Program-made: the position numbers and the translations under genes
Source of the DNA: Paludibacter sp. 47-17
GTDB lineage: Bacteria > Bacteroidota > Bacteroidia > Bacteroidales > Paludibacteraceae
Assembly (NCBI GenBank): GCA_001898935.1
Contig: MKVT01000008.1
Location: 62,001 to 126,000 of the forward strand
DNA: 64,000 bases
Direction: 5' to 3'
Shown: in pieces, positions 21,906-30,438 of the stretch
Numbering within the stretch: the first letter of the stretch is position 1
Layout: every line of letters starts with the position of its first letter
The notes under the pieces: model-generated
The model's input: the letters and a program-made list of their open reading frames with translations, nothing else
Database searches by the model: none
What the model was told of the DNA's origin: nothing

Positions 21906-23498
21906 ATGAAAACAACTATAGCATTAAAACAATTTCTCCTGGTCGTGGCTTCGGTACTGGTGATGGTGTCGTGCGAGAATGAAGCCTGGAATGAGCATTA
22001 TACGACGGAGGTAACGGAGAAAAGCGAGCTCTCGATTTACGATTATATTAAATCGAAACCCGAACTGAGTAAATTTGCCCAGGCATTGGAACTTACCGGT
22101 TTCGACAAAATCTTATCGGAAGATATTACCTATACGGTGTGGGTGCCCGACAACGAGGCATTGGCCGGTCTGGATTTAACCGATCAGGCTCAGGTAAGTA
22201 AAGTGGTTCGTAACCATATCACCCGCTTTACGCATCCGACATCGCGGGTCGACGAGATGTCGATGCTGATGCTGAATGGTAAGATTCTGGATTTCAAACG
22301 TCTTCCCGGCAACAAATATGCACTGCACGGTAAGGAATTGAAGCAGCCGAATATAGCTGTACGCAATGGTATGATCCATCTGATGAGCGGCTATGTTCCG
22401 TATATTCTGAATCATTGGGAGTATATAGCGGTGGCCGAGGGGATCGATTCGCTGCGCAATTATATTACGTCGCTTACCCGGGAGGTGTTCGATTACGATG
22501 CCAGCTACCTCGACGGAGTACTTATCGACTCGGTATTCACCACCACCAACAGCGTGTTGACCGCGCTGGCCGACCTGAACGTGGAGGATAGTATTTATAC
22601 GGCTATTTTACCCGGCAACGCTGCCTGGAACGAACGGCTGGCCAAGGTGTTTCCTTACTATAAGACGCTGGAAGTCGATGGCGGTGTTCAGGCTCAGGGT
22701 ACGAATGCCCGTTGGATGATGGTGCGTGATTTGTTTTTCAGAGGTAGCTTGAAGCAACCCCTGGCTTCGGATAGCTTGCAATCGACAGTGGGAACGCAAT
22801 TTACCAATGCTTCACAATTGATACCTTCGTCGGCACCGGTGGAATTGAGTAATGGGAACAGCTATATTTTCAGCAGTTATCAGCATAAACCCGAAGAAAG
22901 CTTCCTTCAGCCCATTCGTATTGAGGCCGAAAATGCATCGTACGGACGGAGTGTGAAGGATTACGAAATTTCGCTTTTCTCGTCGCTGGGTACCGGATAC
23001 GATATTTCCAACGGTTTTTATATCAATGCACGAGCACTTTCGACATTGAGTACTGCCCGTATGAGCATCAACTTCCCGATTCCCAACACCCTGGCTACCA
23101 AATACAATATTTATTGCGTGTTTGTACCCATGTCCATTGCCGATTCGACCAATGCGCGTAAGTACAGGGTCAGGTTCTCCATCAACTACAATTACGACGA
23201 TGCGGCCAAAAGCGATTCGGTGTGGATTGGAAACAATGGATATGTAAAACCGCATACCCAGGCTAAAATTTTTGAAACCGACAGCAAAAAAGTAACGAAA
23301 CTGCTGGTGGCCGAGAATTATGAATTTCCATGGGCCAATCTGGTTGGAACGGGGGGCCGGATGGGAACCCTGATGCTTTCCGACAAAATCCGGGTCGGAT
23401 TGAGAGTTGAAAATGCTGCGGGAACTTCTGTGCTGGATCGGTTGAATTACAGCAGGGATCTCCGTATCGACTATATACTACTGGAACCTGTAAAGTAA
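21906..23498 (+). CDS. FAS1 lipoprotein C with C-terminal beta-sandwich
   Basis: 530 residues from the ATG at 21906, which gives a lipoprotein signal (hydrophobic run then VMVSCENE). The open frame reaches back into the previous gene, but that part has no signal and is rejected. A FAS1 module spans about 40-180 (DITYTVWVPDNEALAG ... NGMIHLMSGYVPYI). A degenerate second one runs to about 320 (YTAILPGNAAWNERL), followed by a beta-rich domain (about 335-530, IEAENASYGRSV to LRIDYILLEPVK) like that of lipoprotein B. The next start lies directly after the stop, so it is tightly coupled to the second SusC. Same inferred role as the other FAS1 lipoproteins. Confidence 0.8.
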   Translation: MKTTIALKQFLLVVASVLVMVSCENEAWNEHYTTEVTEKSELSIYDYIKSKPELSKFAQALELTGFDKILSEDITYTVWVPDNEALAGLDLTDQAQVSKVVRNHITRFTHPTSRVDEMSMLMLNGKILDFKRLPGNKYALHGKELKQPNIAVRNGMIHLMSGYVPYILNHWEYIAVAEGIDSLRNYITSLTREVFDYDASYLDGVLIDSVFTTTNSVLTALADLNVEDSIYTAILPGNAAWNERLAKVFPYYKTLEVDGGVQAQGTNARWMMVRDLFFRGSLKQPLASDSLQSTVGTQFTNASQLIPSSAPVELSNGNSYIFSSYQHKPEESFLQPIRIEAENASYGRSVKDYEISLFSSLGTGYDISNGFYINARALSTLSTARMSINFPIPNTLATKYNIYCVFVPMSIADSTNARKYRVRFSINYNYDDAAKSDSVWIGNNGYVKPHTQAKIFETDSKKVTKLLVAENYEFPWANLVGTGGRMGTLMLSDKIRVGLRVENAAGTSVLDRLNYSRDLRIDYILLEPVK

Positions 23499-23499
23499 A

Positions 23500-26400
23500 A
23501 TGGATGATAGAAAGAATATGAAAAAGCAAACAACACATAAACAGAATAGTATGAACAATTCAATATTCAACATATTCGGGATGAAGTCCATTTTTACGGT
23601 GTTACTCCTTCTGCTTACCATTGGAATGGTTGCTCAGGACAAGGGAATGTTCAAAGGGAAGATCACTGATGCGGCTACCGGTCAGCCGATTAGTGCGGCA
23701 CAGGTTTCTATCCCCGATAAAAACGCCTCGGCGGTAACCAACGAAAACGGAGAATTTGAAGTGAAAATAACATCGGCAAACGACATCATGCAGGTATCGG
23801 CCATTGGGTACGATGTGCGCGAAATCGGGATGCAGGGACGCCGGTCGGCTGAGATCCGGTTGTATCGTAAAGGTTTCACCCCGTATTTCAAACAAGTTCA
23901 GGATCTGAACGGTGCTGTGAATCAGAGTGCCGCTACCGCGTCGATCCATGGTATTGCTACCAACGACTTATCGTCGGCTCTGGTAGCCGATGAAATTATC
24001 ATGCGCCAGATCGGAGCTACGGCCCGTCAGGTGATTCGTTCGGGTGCCGAAGGCATGGGAACCAACCTGTTTATTCGCGGTATGAATTCGCTCAATGCCA
24101 ATGCTCAACCTTTGTACATTGTGGATGGAGTGATCTGGGATAATATGCAGAATGTAGCGTCCATTCACGGGGGGCATTTTTCGAACCCGCTGGATAATAT
24201 TCCGGTCGAGGATATTGCCAATATCACCGTGTTGAAAGACGGTACTTCGATTTATGGAAGCAAGGCAGCCAACGGGGTGGTAGTAATCAATACCAAACGT
24301 GCGGCCAATATGGTAACTCGTATCGACCTGAAGATGTTTCTGTCGACCACACAGTCGCCGGCAGGAGTGCCCATGATGAATGGCGACGATTTCCGCATTT
24401 ACGCCAGCGACATGCTGGGCTCGACCGGCGTATCGCCAAAACTGGTCGATAATGTAGGTTTCCTGATCACCGATCCTTCGAATACGCAATATCCGGTGTA
24501 TCACAATTCGACCGATTGGAGAAAACTGGTCTATCAGCCGGGATTTACCCAGAATTATCAGATTAATGTGACGGGGGGCGACGAAAAAGCCTTGTATTAT
24601 TTCTCCATCGGTCTGGCCGATAACAAGGGGATTGTAAAAACAACCGACTGGAACCGCATCAATTCGCGCTTTAATGCCGATTTCAACTTGGGTGATCATC
24701 TTAATTTAGGATTGAATATCGGTTTTACTCGTAACGAGCGCTCGCTCATCGACGATGGTGTGAACCGCTACTCATCGCCCACCTGGCAAGCGGTTATCAA
24801 ATCGCCTTTCCTGAGTCAGTATTCGTTTACCAACCAGGGCGAAATAACCGCCAATCCGGCTGTGACCGACATCTTCGATATTGGTAACCCTACGGCTGTA
24901 ATCCGTTACTCGCAGAATTTTCAGAAAAAATACCGGTTCAACATCTCGGTAGTGCCGGAGTGGAAAATAACCCCCGATCTGAAATTAACCTCGCTGTTCG
25001 ACTACAGCTTGTACAAAACCATCGAAGGGCATTTTGTTCCCGAAAAATTCACCCCGCTCCGGTACCTCGAAAACAAAGGTTATTCGAAAAACATGATTTC
25101 GAGTCAGGTAATGCGTAATACCAATATCTACAGCAATACTTATCTGACCTATACCAAGGCGTTCGATCTGCAACACCGTCTGAAGGCCCTGGCCGGGGTA
25201 CGGTATATTTTCAATTACCTCGAGTCGGATTATGCCGAAGAGCACAATTCGGGTTCGAACAATAACACCACCATCACCGGTGCCTACGACTTTCTGTATG
25301 TCGACGGTTTGAATGTGGAAACCAAGTCGATTTCGAATTATTATCAGGCCGAATATGCCTACGATCAGCGCTATTTCCTCGGTGCATCGGTGTCGTTCGA
25401 TGCTTCGTCGCGTTTCGGACGCAATACGGCCGGCGGTATTAACGGAGTGGGTGTTTTCCCTGCTATCAACGGAGCCTGGCTGGTGTCGTCGGAAAGTTTC
25501 ATGAGTAATGTCGCTCCGGTGAATTTCCTGAAGTTGCGGGTGGGTTATGCGTTGTCGGGTAACGACGATATACGCGACTACGAATCGCAGACCTATTTCA
25601 ATTCGGTACGGTTTATCAACCGGGCCAACGGGCTGGTACTTGCCAATCTGGCCAATACCCGCGTTCAGTGGGAATCCACGGCCCGTGCCAATGCGGGGCT
25701 CGATCTGGGGCTGTTCAACGACCGCCTGAATATCCAGGCCGATGTTTTCCATAGTACTACATCCGACCTGCTTACACTTCAACCGCTGCCCGAAATTACC
25801 GGTCTGGGATATTACTGGGCCAACGGCGGATCGATGACCAACACGGGCTGGGAAGCTGCTGCTCAGGTAAAGCTGGTCAATACCGGCAATTTCCAATGGG
25901 AAGTAGGACTCAGTGCAGGTAGTTATGTGAACGAAGTCAAGAGTCTGCCCGACGATAAACCGATTGTGACCGCTCGTTACGGAGGTGAGCTGATTACCGA
26001 AGTAGGCAGCCCGTATGCATCGTTCTACGGCTATAAAACCAACGGAGTATTTGCTTCGCAGGCCGATGCCGATGCTGCCGGATTAAAAAAGCTGATGCCC
26101 GATGGATCGTATTCGCAATTCGGTGCCGGCGATATGATTTTCGAAGAGGTGGTGAAAGATGGTATCATCGACGAAAAAGACCGCCAGGTAATTGGAAGTC
26201 CGATACCTACCCTGTATGGGAATTTCAACACCCGCTTCAACTACAAACGATTTACACTGGATGCAGTGTTCTCGTACAGCTACGGCAATGAAGTGTACAA
26301 CTACTACCGTCGTAACCTGGAGTCGGGATCCGACTATAGCAATCAGACACTGGCCATGTTGCGCCGCTGGACGGGCGAAGGGCAGACGACTGTCGTGCCG

Positions 26401-26694
26401 CGGGCAGTGTACGGCGACCCCATGGGCAATGCCCGGTTCTCCGATCGCTGGATCGAGAACGGTTCGTTCCTGCGCTTCAAGAACCTTACGTTCTCCTATC
26501 GTTTACCGCTCAGCAGCGAGTTCATCGAAGGGTTAAGCGTATGGGCTTCGGCCGACAACCTCTACACCTGGACCTCGTACCTGGGCATCGATCCCGAGGT
26601 TGCGGCAGGTAATTCGGTGTTCGATCAGGGTATCGACAATGGTTTATTGCCTCCGACCCGTTCGTTCTCGCTGGGTGTTAAGATCAATCTGTAA
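23500..26694 (+). CDS. SusC-type TonB-dependent transporter, second copy
   Basis: Up to 1064 residues. The true start is uncertain: ATG codons at 23500, 23518, 23551 and 23581 are in frame, and the signal peptide core (MKSIFTVLLLLLTIGMVAQ) begins at 23581. Then a carboxypeptidase-like N-domain (MFKGKITDAATGQPISAAQV), plug (LFIRGMNSLNANAQPLYIVD, NITVLKDGTSIYGSKAANGV) and barrel. It differs much from the first SusC, so it is not a recent duplicate and may import a different fragment. The FAS1 gene C ends one base upstream; its SusD follows 25 bp downstream. Confidence 0.93.
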   Translation: MDDRKNMKKQTTHKQNSMNNSIFNIFGMKSIFTVLLLLLTIGMVAQDKGMFKGKITDAATGQPISAAQVSIPDKNASAVTNENGEFEVKITSANDIMQVSAIGYDVREIGMQGRRSAEIRLYRKGFTPYFKQVQDLNGAVNQSAATASIHGIATNDLSSALVADEIIMRQIGATARQVIRSGAEGMGTNLFIRGMNSLNANAQPLYIVDGVIWDNMQNVASIHGGHFSNPLDNIPVEDIANITVLKDGTSIYGSKAANGVVVINTKRAANMVTRIDLKMFLSTTQSPAGVPMMNGDDFRIYASDMLGSTGVSPKLVDNVGFLITDPSNTQYPVYHNSTDWRKLVYQPGFTQNYQINVTGGDEKALYYFSIGLADNKGIVKTTDWNRINSRFNADFNLGDHLNLGLNIGFTRNERSLIDDGVNRYSSPTWQAVIKSPFLSQYSFTNQGEITANPAVTDIFDIGNPTAVIRYSQNFQKKYRFNISVVPEWKITPDLKLTSLFDYSLYKTIEGHFVPEKFTPLRYLENKGYSKNMISSQVMRNTNIYSNTYLTYTKAFDLQHRLKALAGVRYIFNYLESDYAEEHNSGSNNNTTITGAYDFLYVDGLNVETKSISNYYQAEYAYDQRYFLGASVSFDASSRFGRNTAGGINGVGVFPAINGAWLVSSESFMSNVAPVNFLKLRVGYALSGNDDIRDYESQTYFNSVRFINRANGLVLANLANTRVQWESTARANAGLDLGLFNDRLNIQADVFHSTTSDLLTLQPLPEITGLGYYWANGGSMTNTGWEAAAQVKLVNTGNFQWEVGLSAGSYVNEVKSLPDDKPIVTARYGGELITEVGSPYASFYGYKTNGVFASQADADAAGLKKLMPDGSYSQFGAGDMIFEEVVKDGIIDEKDRQVIGSPIPTLYGNFNTRFNYKRFTLDAVFSYSYGNEVYNYYRRNLESGSDYSNQTLAMLRRWTGEGQTTVVPRAVYGDPMGNARFSDRWIENGSFLRFKNLTFSYRLPLSSEFIEGLSVWASADNLYTWTSYLGIDPEVAAGNSVFDQGIDNGLLPPTRSFSLGVKINL

Positions 26695-26719
26695 TTATAT
26701 TCTTGAAAAAAATATTGAT

Positions 26720-28336
26720 ATGAAGAAGATAAGCAAACTACTCGTGGTGATTCTGTTCCCCGTGATGTATTTTTCCAGTTGCGAAAGCTTGCTGGAGGTT
26801 GATTCGGACCGGTTGGTGTTCGAGAAAAACCATGGGATGGACGCCGCTAACGATACGCTGTATTCGATGTTCGGAGTTTTCTCGCAGTTGCAGAAGCTGG
26901 CCGACAGTTATATAGTGCTGGGTGAACTCCGTGGCGATTTGATGGATGTATCGGAAACATCCAACCGATTCCTGAAAGAGGTGAATACATTTGATTTCAG
27001 TACCGAAAATCCCTATAGTTCGAACATCCGTGATTATTATGCAGTAATCAATAACTGTAACTACATCATCCAAAATATCGATACTTCGGTGGTCAATAAA
27101 GCCGAAAAGGTGATGTACAAAGTGTATGCGGCCTCCAAGGCAATCAGGGCCTGGACCTATATGCAGATGATGCTCAATTTTGGCGAAGTTACGTATTACG
27201 AGAAACCCCTGCTGACCCTCGAGGATGCTTTTGAAAATCACACGGTTTACAAGAGCATGAACGAACTGGCGCCGGTGCTGATTCAGGATTTACTTCCCTG
27301 GAAAGATACACCACGACCACAATTCGGGAACCTTAGCGCCTACAACTCGCGTAATTCGTTCTTCCCGGTTCGTTTCCTGCTGGGCGATTTGTACCTGTGG
27401 AACGGACAATATGAGCATGCAGCCAACGAATACCGCGATTTGATGTTCTACGACAGGGTAATGCTCAACAATCAGTTCCGTTCGTATTATCAGGTGGTAA
27501 ATAATGCGTTCTCGGGTGGCGCTGTGGTGAACTGGGTTAATGTATTTAATTTCAGTTCCAGCGAACATCTCACTAAATTAGTTGCCTCCAACGAATATGG
27601 ACGTTATTTTACACTCGACAGCCTGATGTTGCAACGGCAACTGATTCCTTCCGACTTAAGTATCGGCAACTGGCAGACTCAGGTGTATGTCGAAACGGCG
27701 AAGCTGGATACGCTTGGCGACCTTCGCAGAATTGGATCGGTTGCCCGGCAGTCTTTACCTGCTTCGCCCCAGGTCGACAATTATGTGATATACAAGTATA
27801 CCGAAATGAATTCCGACGATTACGATACCCGTCAAATTGTACTGTACCGTGCTGCTACCCTTTACCTGCGGTATGCCGAAGCGGTAAACCGGCTGGGCAA
27901 ACCCCGTCTGGCATTCGCGGTGCTTAAGAACGGTCTGAAAGCGGCTACCATCAACAGTCCGTTTATTGTACCTTTGAGCGAAAGAGATTCCATTCTTCCC
28001 AACTATATGAATTTTGCCGATGCCCGTTTTGAAAACAATATCGGTGTACGGGGACGAAGCCTGGGATATCCCGAGCGCGATACTACTTATTTTGCGATTC
28101 CGCGTTCAATCACTTCTCAGGATGAAATGATGAATTTTGTGGAAGATAAGATTATTGAAGAAGCTGCGTTGGAGCTTGCGTTCGAAGGCAACCGGTTCCA
28201 CGACCTGATGCGGGTGGCTATTCGTCGCAACGACAACAGTTACCTTGCCGATCGTGTGGCCGCTAAACATACCCATAACAAGGAAGCAATTCGTTCCAAA
28301 TTGCTGGATCGTAAAAATTGGTACCTGAAAAAGTAA
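26720..28336 (+). CDS. SusD-type glycan-binding lipoprotein, second copy
   Basis: 538 residues from the ATG at 26720, 25 bp after SusC; an upstream extension in the same frame overlaps SusC and has no signal. Lipoprotein signal ending MYFSSCESLLE. The C-terminus has the SusD-like helix (EEAALELAFEGNRFHDLMRVA). Partner of the second SusC. A terminator-like hairpin lies in the 68 bp before the next gene. Confidence 0.93.
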   Translation: MKKISKLLVVILFPVMYFSSCESLLEVDSDRLVFEKNHGMDAANDTLYSMFGVFSQLQKLADSYIVLGELRGDLMDVSETSNRFLKEVNTFDFSTENPYSSNIRDYYAVINNCNYIIQNIDTSVVNKAEKVMYKVYAASKAIRAWTYMQMMLNFGEVTYYEKPLLTLEDAFENHTVYKSMNELAPVLIQDLLPWKDTPRPQFGNLSAYNSRNSFFPVRFLLGDLYLWNGQYEHAANEYRDLMFYDRVMLNNQFRSYYQVVNNAFSGGAVVNWVNVFNFSSSEHLTKLVASNEYGRYFTLDSLMLQRQLIPSDLSIGNWQTQVYVETAKLDTLGDLRRIGSVARQSLPASPQVDNYVIYKYTEMNSDDYDTRQIVLYRAATLYLRYAEAVNRLGKPRLAFAVLKNGLKAATINSPFIVPLSERDSILPNYMNFADARFENNIGVRGRSLGYPERDTTYFAIPRSITSQDEMMNFVEDKIIEEAALELAFEGNRFHDLMRVAIRRNDNSYLADRVAAKHTHNKEAIRSKLLDRKNWYLKK

Positions 28337-28353
28337 TATGAGTTAATCGGCAG

Positions 28354-28399
28354 GAGGATGTGTTGCGGTTGTCCGGAATGCATCCTCTTTCGTTTTTTT
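28354..28399 (+). terminator. Terminator-like hairpin between SusD and GH154
   Basis: GAGGATG pairs with CATCCTC across a 20-nt loop, followed by TTTCGTTTTTTT. This is the form of an intrinsic terminator. The T tract ends five bases before the GH154 start codon, so there is no room for a promoter after it; readthrough must supply GH154 expression. Confidence 0.7.
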
Positions 28400-28404
28400 A
28401 AGTT

Positions 28405-30321
28405 ATGAAGAAAATTGTAGTGTTAGGTCTGTTGCTGGTTGTTGTAGGTGCATTACCGGCCAAACAGGTATTTACGGTGAAAAATCCGGATTTCAAAAAA
28501 AGTCCTTATACAGGAATGACCCGCCAGCATTGGAAGGATGCGGCATTGTACATGCTCGAAGGTGCATTCGGTTATGTGCATAACATCGACGACCCGATGA
28601 AGTTTCCCAAACAGCATGAAATCACTTATCCCCGCAACGACGGGCAGATCCCGACCGAAAAGCTGGAAGGGCTGAGTCGTACCTTGTTCGTAGCTGCTCC
28701 TTTGTTGATGGAAGATCCCGATCTGACCCTCAACGGAGTGAAAGTGGCCGATTATTACCGTCATCAGTTGACGAATCTGGCGAAAGAAGGCCATCCTTCG
28801 TTTATTCGCCACCGGGCGCGCAACGGAGGGCCCAGCCAGAACCTGGTGGAGTTCGGAGCCATGGCCATTTCGCTGTTTACTGCTCCCAGGGTGCTGTGGG
28901 ATCCGCTTCCCGAAGCAGAGAAAGATAAACTGGCGGCGCTGATGCTCAGTTACGCCGACGGTCCTACCGTGGATTCGAACTGGAAATTCTTCAATATTTT
29001 TGTATTGAGCTTTTTCGATATGCAAGGGTACGAGGTGAATAAGAAATTGCTGGAGGAGTACCTCGATCGCTCGTTGAAGCATTACCGGGGCGAAGGTTGG
29101 TACCACGACAGTCCGGCCTACGATTACTATTCGATGTGGGCTTTTCAGATGTATGGCATTTTGTGGGCCGATTTCTACGGCAATAAGCACTACCCCGAAC
29201 ATGCCCGCAGGTTTACCGAAAATTTCTCCGATTTGAAGCACAATTATCCTTACCTGTATGCACGCGACGGAAAGATGATTATGTGGGGACGAAGCATTGC
29301 CTACCGTTATGCTGCAGCTACTCCGTTTATGCTGATGGGTCTCGAAAACGATCCCTCCACCAACTGGGGTTGGATGCGCCGTATTTCGTCGGGCAACCTG
29401 CTGCAGTTTTTTCAGCATCCCGATTTTCTGGAAGATGGCGTACCGACCCTGGGCTTTTACGGACCCTTTGAGCCGGCTACGCAGATGTACAGTTGCCGTG
29501 GAAGCGTATATTGGGGCGGCAAGGTGTTTTTAGGCCTCGTGGTGCCCGAAAGTCATCCGTACTGGCAGGCGAAAGAGAACGAAGGTCCCTGGGAAAAGGA
29601 ACTGAAGAAAGGAACTGTGTATAATAAGTTTCAGCCCGGTTCGGAAATGTTGATTACCGATTATCCGAATATCGGTGCTGCCGAAGTGCGTGCCTGGTGT
29701 CATGAAACGGTGGCGGGCGATTGGCAGAAATTCCGAAGCACCGAGAACTACAACCGGTTGTCGTACAACAGTGCTTTCCTTTGGCAGGCCGATGGTAAAA
29801 ACGGCGAAGTAGCCATGAATTATCTTACCAGAAATGCAAAAGGAGAATGGGAAGCGTTGCGGCTGTATACTTTCCGGGGTTTCGAGGAGGGAATATACCA
29901 TCGCGATGCTGTATTGGAAACGAATCGTGCGCTCCGCTATTCGTTGTATGAGAAAACCTTACCCGATGGTATCTATCGCAACGATACCTTGTTTTCGCCT
30001 GTCGATACCGAAATCCGCCTCGGTCATTATGCATTACCGGTGCTCGACAAACCAATTAAAAAGCAAATCCGTACACTTGGAAAACATACGGTGTATGTGC
30101 TCGACAACGGATATTACAGTTTAGCAATGGCTGTGAACGCCAATTTCGGTAGAATGGAATTTGTGGAAGCCGAAGGTTTGCATCCCGAAGCTCCCAAAAG
30201 TGTTGTTATCAATGCGGTGGCTACTGTAAAAGCGGGCGAACCATTGCCTTTGCAGTCGTTGATGCTGTGGAAAAAATCGGGTAAGAAATTCAAAAAGTCC
30301 GATTTGAAACCGCTCTATTGA
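28405..30321 (+). CDS. GH154 (DUF2264) probable exo-beta-glucuronidase
   Basis: 638 residues with a signal peptide (about 1-19, ending GALPAK). The sequence follows the DUF2264 pattern: an alpha/alpha-barrel with YTGMTRQHWKDAALYMLEGA near the start, RNGGPSQNLVEFGAMAISLF, NWKFFNIFVLSFFDMQG and DGWY-like YHDSPAYDYYSMWAFQMYG, then a C-terminal beta domain from about 400. DUF2264 proteins form CAZy family GH154, founded on a B. thetaiotaomicron beta-glucuronidase acting on arabinogalactan. Predicted role: removal of terminal (4-O-methyl-)glucuronic acid. Last gene of the plus operon, preceded by a terminator-like hairpin and facing the HTCS gene. Confidence 0.85.
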   Translation: MKKIVVLGLLLVVVGALPAKQVFTVKNPDFKKSPYTGMTRQHWKDAALYMLEGAFGYVHNIDDPMKFPKQHEITYPRNDGQIPTEKLEGLSRTLFVAAPLLMEDPDLTLNGVKVADYYRHQLTNLAKEGHPSFIRHRARNGGPSQNLVEFGAMAISLFTAPRVLWDPLPEAEKDKLAALMLSYADGPTVDSNWKFFNIFVLSFFDMQGYEVNKKLLEEYLDRSLKHYRGEGWYHDSPAYDYYSMWAFQMYGILWADFYGNKHYPEHARRFTENFSDLKHNYPYLYARDGKMIMWGRSIAYRYAAATPFMLMGLENDPSTNWGWMRRISSGNLLQFFQHPDFLEDGVPTLGFYGPFEPATQMYSCRGSVYWGGKVFLGLVVPESHPYWQAKENEGPWEKELKKGTVYNKFQPGSEMLITDYPNIGAAEVRAWCHETVAGDWQKFRSTENYNRLSYNSAFLWQADGKNGEVAMNYLTRNAKGEWEALRLYTFRGFEEGIYHRDAVLETNRALRYSLYEKTLPDGIYRNDTLFSPVDTEIRLGHYALPVLDKPIKKQIRTLGKHTVYVLDNGYYSLAMAVNANFGRMEFVEAEGLHPEAPKSVVINAVATVKAGEPLPLQSLMLWKKSGKKFKKSDLKPLY

Positions 30322-30363
30322 GTTATTGTCAGCATCCTGCGGACGATGCGGGAAGACACCAAA

Positions 30364-30403
30364 CAATGTCCTGTTATGACGGCGCCGTTATAACAGGACA
30401 TTG
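30364..30403. terminator. 40-bp near-perfect palindrome between convergent genes
   Basis: Arms starting CAATGTCCTGTTAT and ending ATAACAGGACATTG meet at GGC|GCC; 19 of 20 positions pair, and the odd one is a G-U wobble in the plus transcript. It lies between the ends of GH154 (plus) and HTCS (minus). A two-way transcription stop is likely, although no T tract follows in either direction; an mRNA 3'-end stabiliser is the alternative. Confidence 0.55.
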
Positions 30404-30438
30404 ACATATTGGTACCGGTCGGTCGCCGGGTTAAACCT

